This document shows, one piece after another, positions 5,989 to 9,389 of a stretch of DNA of 9,389 nucleotides (within the stretch, counting starts at the first letter, position 1; each line of letters starts with the position of its first letter). The position numbers and the translations under genes were made by a program. The DNA is from Thermoplasmata archaeon (GTDB lineage Archaea > Thermoplasmatota > Thermoplasmata > Thermoplasmatales > Thermoplasmataceae). The stretch is taken from assembly GCA_021806345.1 (NCBI GenBank), contig JAJZXP010000384.1, positions 1-9,389 of the forward strand, written 5' to 3'. The notes beneath the pieces are model-generated. The model had not been told where the DNA came from. It was given only the letters and a program-made list of their open reading frames with translations, and ran no database searches.

Positions 5989-6967
5989 TCCGCTTCACCA
6001 ACCTTTTAATGGACTCGCGGTATAAAATACCAAATGATGCAAGATCAAGCAGAACCTGCCTCTTTGAGGTAACGGTTACGCCATCGAGTGTTTCAGAATC
6101 AGTAAATACATCTCTGTCTGGCAAATAGGCTAATACCTTGAGGTTACCGGAACTTCCAAGGTGAAGTTCGTTTACAACGTTGCTGATCTGATGAGGTTCA
6201 ACATAAATGTATGCCGTATCTGATCGCACATAGTAAGGATCATATAGAATGGAGGCTGTAGGGCCCATAAAAGCGACATTAATTTTCATAATCTTTGAAG
6301 TAGTTGACACTTTGCGTGCAAATTTTAGAATATCATCTGAGTCTGTCCAATACTCTCTTGAAGTTATGGATATTATTGGACGCTCATAAGCGATCGAATC
6401 GAGCAACTTATCAAGATTTACAATTTCATAAAGCCCGTATTTTCTTTCGACAATACCAATTTCTGTTAATCTCGCAACGATTCCATGTGCCCAACCGTAT
6501 GAAACCCCAGTTTCAGCTGAAAGCCTCATTATAGTGGACGGGCCAATTGCAAGCATTTTGTATATTACCTCAAATGCTTTTTTTGAAGTCAACTTAGATG
6601 GTGCATATTTTTGGCTCGTGTAAACTGCTTCGGTTAACGAAGACGGTGGCAACTTAATGATTGTAATCCCAAGTTTTCTTGCTAAGTCCTGGATATCATC
6701 TCTCACAAAAACCGAAAGAATAACGAACTTTGTTCCATCATTCCCTTCCAGTTCCACAAGGTCTTTGCACGCATTGAACCGGAAAAGGTTCTCCAATGAA
6801 ATTCTCCTTTTTATGTCAACATATATCGTTTCTTTACCGTTTTTCACTATCGCATCGACCATGAAGCTGAAATTTCTCAAATTGGTCTGTGCATTATTGA
6901 TCACACTAGCGGATGTGTCTAAGACAAGTTTTTTTGAAATAAAATACAAGAGTTTTTTCTCTTCCAT
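5975..6967 (-). CDS. Three-domain regulator: nuclease-like N-terminus, wHTH, AbiEi-like C-terminus
   Basis: A 330-aa protein in three parts. Residues 1-110 look like a restriction-endonuclease fold: FMVDAIV (D38) followed by TIYVDIKRR (D51-I-K53), a D...DxK arrangement, then KFVILSVFVRDD and an ARKLGITIIKLP strand as in Mrr/RecB-like domains. Residues about 125-185 are a winged helix (STIMRLSAETGVSYGWAHG then IVERKYGLYEI). Residues about 190-325 match the C-terminal domain of the regulator at 2023-2652 in strand order (VAFMGP, TAYIYVEPH, LKVLAYLPD, VLLDLASFG). It starts at ATG 6967 just after a promoter with inverted repeats and likely gives a leaderless mRNA. The downstream NTase starts inside its last codons. 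Regulator or antitoxin role is inferred from this pairing; the nuclease fold is suggested by motif only and could be a non-catalytic DNA-binding version. Confidence 0.7.
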   Translation of the reverse strand: MEEKKLLYFISKKLVLDTSASVINNAQTNLRNFSFMVDAIVKNGKETIYVDIKRRISLENLFRFNACKDLVELEGNDGTKFVILSVFVRDDIQDLARKLGITIIKLPPSSLTEAVYTSQKYAPSKLTSKKAFEVIYKMLAIGPSTIMRLSAETGVSYGWAHGIVARLTEIGIVERKYGLYEIVNLDKLLDSIAYERPIISITSREYWTDSDDILKFARKVSTTSKIMKINVAFMGPTASILYDPYYVRSDTAYIYVEPHQISNVVNELHLGSSGNLKVLAYLPDRDVFTDSETLDGVTVTSKRQVLLDLASFGILYRESIKRLVKRIATE

Positions 6968-6970
6968 TTG

Positions 6971-6992
6971 TATAGTATTTCATGATACTATA
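6971..6992. promoter_or_regulatory. Perfect inverted repeat (operator candidate) at the regulator start
   Basis: TATAGTAT (6971-6978) and ATACTATA (6985-6992) are perfect 8-base arms around a 6-base spacer. It lies between the TATA-like box and the ATG at 6967, covering the expected transcription start. That is an ideal position for repression by the encoded wHTH protein; binding itself is inferred. Confidence 0.6.
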
Positions 6993-7001
6993 AATATATT
7001 A
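6989..7001 (-). promoter_or_regulatory. TATA-like promoter of the minus-strand regulator/NTase operon
   Basis: On the minus strand AATATATTTATAG lies 22-34 bases before the ATG at 6967. Archaeal spacing would put transcription start at or within a few bases of that ATG, so the transcript is likely leaderless. Confidence 0.5.
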
Positions 7002-7002
7002 C

Positions 7003-7018
7003 ACTGATATGTATCAGT
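7003..7018. promoter_or_regulatory. Perfect inverted repeat upstream of the TATA region
   Basis: ACTGATA (7003-7009) and TATCAGT (7012-7018) are perfect 7-base arms around TG. The site sits at the BRE/upstream side of the promoter. Its sequence differs from the ATAGTAT repeats, so it may bind a different protein. Confidence 0.5.
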
Positions 7019-7020
7019 AT

Positions 7021-7036
7021 ATAGTATTAATAGTAT
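7021..7036. repeat. Tandem ATAGTAT direct repeats
   Basis: ATAGTAT occurs at 7021-7027 and 7030-7036, in addition to the arm at 6972-6978 and its reverse complement at 6985-6991. The block ATAGTATTAATA here (7021-7032) is identical to 1990-2001 at the start of the second module. Confidence 0.5.
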
Positions 7037-7170
7037 CATCATTTGCTTTCACATTGCTGAAGGGAAAAATATCTATGTTCGAAAATAACAATTTTCAATT
7101 TAATATCCATATTAAATAGCTCTGATGCTTTTGATTCTGCTTCTATCTGACATAACATTAAATGAACCGG

Positions 7171-7434
7171 TTATAGGTATTTCTTGCCTCTGTCATAAAA
7201 AAGGCGGAGAAGTATGAGCGACATCGATAGTGCTACGGCAATCCATATTGATATAAAAAAACCGGTGTATCCACTACCAAACGGGAAGGAGGGCAGCTGG
7301 ACCTTGCTCCCGCCCATCTTGAGATATGAAGATGCTATTATGTATAGTTCGATGATTAACAGAACACTTCCTGTTATCAACCATTTTCCCCGAACTTTAG
7401 AACCCTCAAGAAACAGAATTATGCGGTGTCGCAA
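7171..7434 (-). CDS. Small two-helix membrane protein of unknown function
   Basis: An 87-aa protein from TTG 7434. A basic N-terminus (MRHRIILFLEGSKVRGK) precedes a first membrane segment, WLITGSVLLIIELYIIASSY, at about 18-37. A loop of about 20 residues with Gly/Ser/Pro follows, then a second segment TGFFISIWIAVALSMSLILL at about 57-76 and a basic tail RLFYDRGKKYL. By the positive-inside rule both ends face the cytoplasm. A TATA-like box at 7461-7474 lies about 30-40 bases upstream, which suits this start. An ATG at 7454 opens only an 11-codon frame and is too near the box. I recognise no family. It stands alone, with no obvious coupling to its neighbours; a small toxin or holin-like protein is possible but unsupported. 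Confidence 0.5.
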   Translation of the reverse strand: MRHRIILFLEGSKVRGKWLITGSVLLIIELYIIASSYLKMGGSKVQLPSFPFGSGYTGFFISIWIAVALSMSLILLRLFYDRGKKYL

Positions 7435-7457
7435 ACCAGCTCACTAATATCCATGTT

Positions 7458-7700
7458 TTAGTAATATATATACCTTGGAAATTCCAGTAGGCGAACATGA
7501 ATATTATAATTGATTCCAGAATACTCGCTGACTATCATAAATTGTTGGAAATATTTCTTATCCGAAGATAAATCTCTGTGGGGTTTCCAATTTGACTCGA
7601 AAATGTCGGGTTTAATAATTCCGTGGTCGATTGAATACACACTTGATATCGTTTTGTTAAAATTTATAATTTGCTCAGTGGTTAGAAATTCATTAAAAAA
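7458..7700 (-). pseudogene. Possible remnant of a Fic/Doc-type gene (N-terminal part only)
   Basis: This open stretch (about 80 codons) has no ATG; a GTG at 7640 is the only reasonable start. Its beginning NEFLTTEQIINFNKTIS, followed by HGIIKPDIFES and the WKPHRD run, resembles the N-terminal helices of Doc/Fic proteins ('L...ei...N', then 'G.....LESA...P'). The catalytic HPFxxGN motif is absent and the frame ends in the TATA-rich region before the membrane protein. If the resemblance is real, this is a decayed fragment of yet another toxin gene. The match is by eye and weak; it may be an unrelated ORF. Confidence 0.3.
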
Positions 7701-7955
7701 TTAATCCAAGCTATCAAAAACAATCTTTGCAAATGGCTGCCTTTCGAACTCTCTCTTAAGGGAATTCTCTGCGTCTTTCTGAGAAGAGACCACAGGCTTC
7801 CCCTTATCCATTGCCATTTTCACCATATTTTTGCTATGTATTGAAGAATAATAAATGCTTTGACCCATATGTTGTAAACGCCTTGTGATTTCCCCACCCA
7901 ATAATTGCGGAATAAGATTCCCTCCGGTATTTATAATCTCACGTGTTTTTTTCAC
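7701..7955 (-). CDS. Small ORF of unknown function, possibly a C-terminal fragment of a ParA/MinD-like ATPase
   Basis: An 84-aa frame opened by GTG 7955 with no visible ribosome-binding site. It is in the same frame as the stretch at 7458-7700, separated by a TAA. The part AMDKGKPVVSS followed by LKREFERQPFAKIVFDSL has the rhythm of the C-terminal region of ParA/MinD-type ATPases (a 'gkPVv' turn, then a final helix). No P-loop or other ATPase motif is present in any frame upstream. It is either a gene fragment or an unrelated small protein; I would not assign a function. Confidence 0.3.
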   Translation of the reverse strand: MKKTREIINTGGNLIPQLLGGEITRRLQHMGQSIYYSSIHSKNMVKMAMDKGKPVVSSQKDAENSLKREFERQPFAKIVFDSLD

Positions 7956-8083
7956 ACTTTTCTACAGGGTGTAGTGAGAAAAGATATGAAAAATATGGAT
8001 ATGGGTGGCCTAAATTTTACTGTCGTCTAAAGAATCGGACACTGCACATTGGAACCGGAAGTAATGAAATAAAAATATCTTGA

Positions 8084-9157
8084 TCACTCAAACAACGTTA
8101 ATAATTCCTCATTTTTCTTTAAGGCGAGAAACCAGGCAGGAATAACTTTGATTCTGATCCCGTCAACTTCATGGTCATCAAAACTATCCTTGGAGATGAT
8201 TAATCCTCTATCTATCTTCAATTTTTTTAGGGAATTTACAAATTTTTTTAAGTCGATGCTATTTTTGTATTTTACCTCGATAGGTAAAATGTGATTTTCC
8301 TTCAGAATGAAGTCAATTTCATTACCTCCATTCCTAAAATAAAAGTTTGCATTTGTTTTTGAGAAGACGAAGTTCTCAATTACTTTACCAAAAAAGGTAT
8401 CATCCGGAATAACCCTTTTTGTTAGGCAAAAGGAAGGGCTATTGAAATAAACCTTTTTCATTTTTCTGGATGCCGCGTTAAGAGAATTTCTTAGGTTGCT
8501 CACAAAACCTATAATCAAGCTGTATTCTAGATAGGAGAAATAATTTATAAGAGTCTCTTTTGAAACCGACAGGGAACGTGACAGCGATTCATAGTTCAGA
8601 ATCATCCCCGGATTTTCCTCAACCATGTTAACCATAGTTTTTAGAAGACCATAATTTTTAATATTAAATTCTTCCTGGATATCAATCATAACTACTCTTT
8701 CTACTAGTTCACTCAAATATCGCCGGACCTTCATCGTATCTTTTTCCTTAACTATCTCCGGAAATCCGCCTTTCATGAGATAATCATTGAAGTGAGGAGC
8801 TATCGAATCCTTGTAAATTCTGATATTCGAGTGATCAAAAGATATCTGGTTTAATTCCAGATATTCGCCGAATTCCATCGGTTTCATAGGAAAACTAAAC
8901 ATTCTTCCAGCAAGGCTCTCTTTTGAATGTCTCTGAATACCAATGGAAGCAGAACCCGATATTATGATTTTTAAATTGGGATGAAGATCATAAAGTATCT
9001 TGACTTGATTATACCAATATTTCAGCTTCTGGATTTCATCAAGAAATAGAAAAATTCTGTTTTTCTCATTCGTAATGGGTCTTTTAAGAATGGTTTCCTG
9101 GTAAATTGCCATAATCTCTTTGATATCTGCCACGTCCTGATCGAAAGAAAAATACAT
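8084..9157 (-). CDS. DUF4143-type AAA ATPase, N-terminally truncated (Walker A missing)
   Basis: From ATG 9157 the protein is 357 aa. It opens with YFSFDQD, normally found after the P-loop in this family, then Walker B at 35-41 (IFLFLDE), a sensor-1-like strand IIISGSAS at 64-71, and SLAGRMFSF at 81-89. A wHTH (YESLSRSLSVSKETLINYFS) and the C-terminal DUF4143 region follow, with nuclease-like NEIDFILKENHILPIEVKYK. Members are usually 400-450 aa and start with a GxxxxGKT motif; no such motif is found here. A TAA lies seven codons upstream in frame, with the end of another transposase beyond. The missing start was therefore probably removed by insertion or rearrangement. The remaining protein cannot bind ATP normally and is likely non-functional, though it is still a clean open frame. 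The family is commonly found near toxin-antitoxin genes and on mobile islands; its role is not well established. Confidence 0.75.
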   Translation of the reverse strand: MYFSFDQDVADIKEIMAIYQETILKRPITNEKNRIFLFLDEIQKLKYWYNQVKILYDLHPNLKIIISGSASIGIQRHSKESLAGRMFSFPMKPMEFGEYLELNQISFDHSNIRIYKDSIAPHFNDYLMKGGFPEIVKEKDTMKVRRYLSELVERVVMIDIQEEFNIKNYGLLKTMVNMVEENPGMILNYESLSRSLSVSKETLINYFSYLEYSLIIGFVSNLRNSLNAASRKMKKVYFNSPSFCLTKRVIPDDTFFGKVIENFVFSKTNANFYFRNGGNEIDFILKENHILPIEVKYKNSIDLKKFVNSLKKLKIDRGLIISKDSFDDHEVDGIRIKVIPAWFLALKKNEELLTLFE

Positions 9158-9288
9158 TAGACCTTTTCTATAATCTTACTGGTCTCCTGACAAAACAACG
9201 CGAAACCCGGATTTCTGATCTGTTCTTGTCACTGAATGGGCAGATTCCTCTGAAAATTGTTTAGTTTTTTCCTTATTTCCCGCTCATT

Positions 9289-9389
9289 TTAGATAGCTGC
9301 CGCTATCTTCCCATGTTTTTTCAGGTTCATCAGGGTGAAAAGATTGTAGCAGAGACACCTGAACATCGCCTTCACGCGAACACGCCTCA
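9289..9389 (-). CDS. C-terminal end of a DDE transposase (partial, runs off the window)
   Basis: The minus-strand frame entering at the right edge encodes RRVRVKAMFRCLCYNLFTLM and then NLKKHGKIAAAI, stopping at TAA 9291-9289. The pattern 'vkam.RcLcyNLftL' is typical of the last helix of IS4/IS5-like DDE transposases in archaea. It differs from the IS1-family element in this window. Only 32 residues are visible so the family is uncertain. Its presence directly upstream of the truncated ATPase suggests this element caused the truncation, with its end somewhere in 9160-9288. I could not locate the terminal repeat, because only one end is in view. Confidence 0.6.
   Translation of the reverse strand, partial: RRVRVKAMFRCLCYNLFTLMNLKKHGKIAAAI

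Noticed and set aside
6657..7007. 116-codon plus-strand ORF
   Set aside because: It lies antisense to the 330-aa regulator, whose domains are convincing, and has no recognisable motif or start signal.
7214..7447. 77-codon plus-strand ORF opposite the membrane protein
   Set aside because: The minus-strand frame has two good membrane helices and a TATA box at the right distance; the plus-strand product shows no pattern.
8062..8080. T-rich terminator after the truncated ATPase
   Set aside because: The minus strand has a short run GATATTTTTATTTC, but such runs are common in this AT-rich DNA and nothing else supports it.

Overview
The window looks archaeal. It is AT-rich, arginine is mostly AGA/AGG, AT-rich TATA-like boxes sit about 25-40 bases before several genes, and some leaders appear very short or absent. 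It also carries an IS1-family element of a type common in archaea. A Thermoplasmatales-like host is my inference from general character only; no rRNA or other marker is present. Almost nothing here is housekeeping. It reads as an accessory island of toxin-antitoxin-like pairs, insertion sequences and decaying genes.

Layout: (1) 87-1653, plus strand: an intact AbiEi-like antitoxin and AbiEii-like nucleotidyltransferase (NTase), overlapping by 14 bases, a classic type IV toxin-antitoxin pair. (2) 1654-2022: a gap holding a near-palindrome and a TATA box for the next operon. (3) 2023-3271, plus: a second intact pair, a small winged-helix (wHTH) regulator and a GGWA...DID NTase whose best start is a TTG inside the regulator. 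(4) 3332-6967, minus: a longer operon of similar logic. A 330-aa regulator with a nuclease-like N-terminus, a wHTH and a C-terminus like that of pair 2 is followed by an NTase, a 37-aa ORF, and another NTase broken by a stop and at least three frameshifts. (5) 4858-5915: a complete 1058-bp IS1-family element with 8-bp target duplications sits inside the first NTase of that operon. Removing the element and one target copy restores a continuous 248-aa frame. (6) 7171-7955, minus: a small two-helix membrane protein and two weakly recognisable fragments. (7) 8084-9157, minus: a DUF4143-type ATPase that has lost its Walker A region. Next to it, running off the window, is the C-terminus of a second, unrelated transposase.

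How the genes fit together: the paired genes share one logic. A DNA-binding partner is translated first, and the NTase starts inside or at its end, implying translational coupling and co-regulation. In the third module the IS separates the catalytic GGWA...DID region from its start, while the regulator stays intact. That is an antitoxin-only state. ATAGTAT repeats, alone and as inverted repeats, surround the third module's promoter, and a 12-base block of them recurs at the second module's start, suggesting related autoregulation. The most novel item is the nuclease-like/wHTH/AbiEi-like fusion regulator paired with an NTase.
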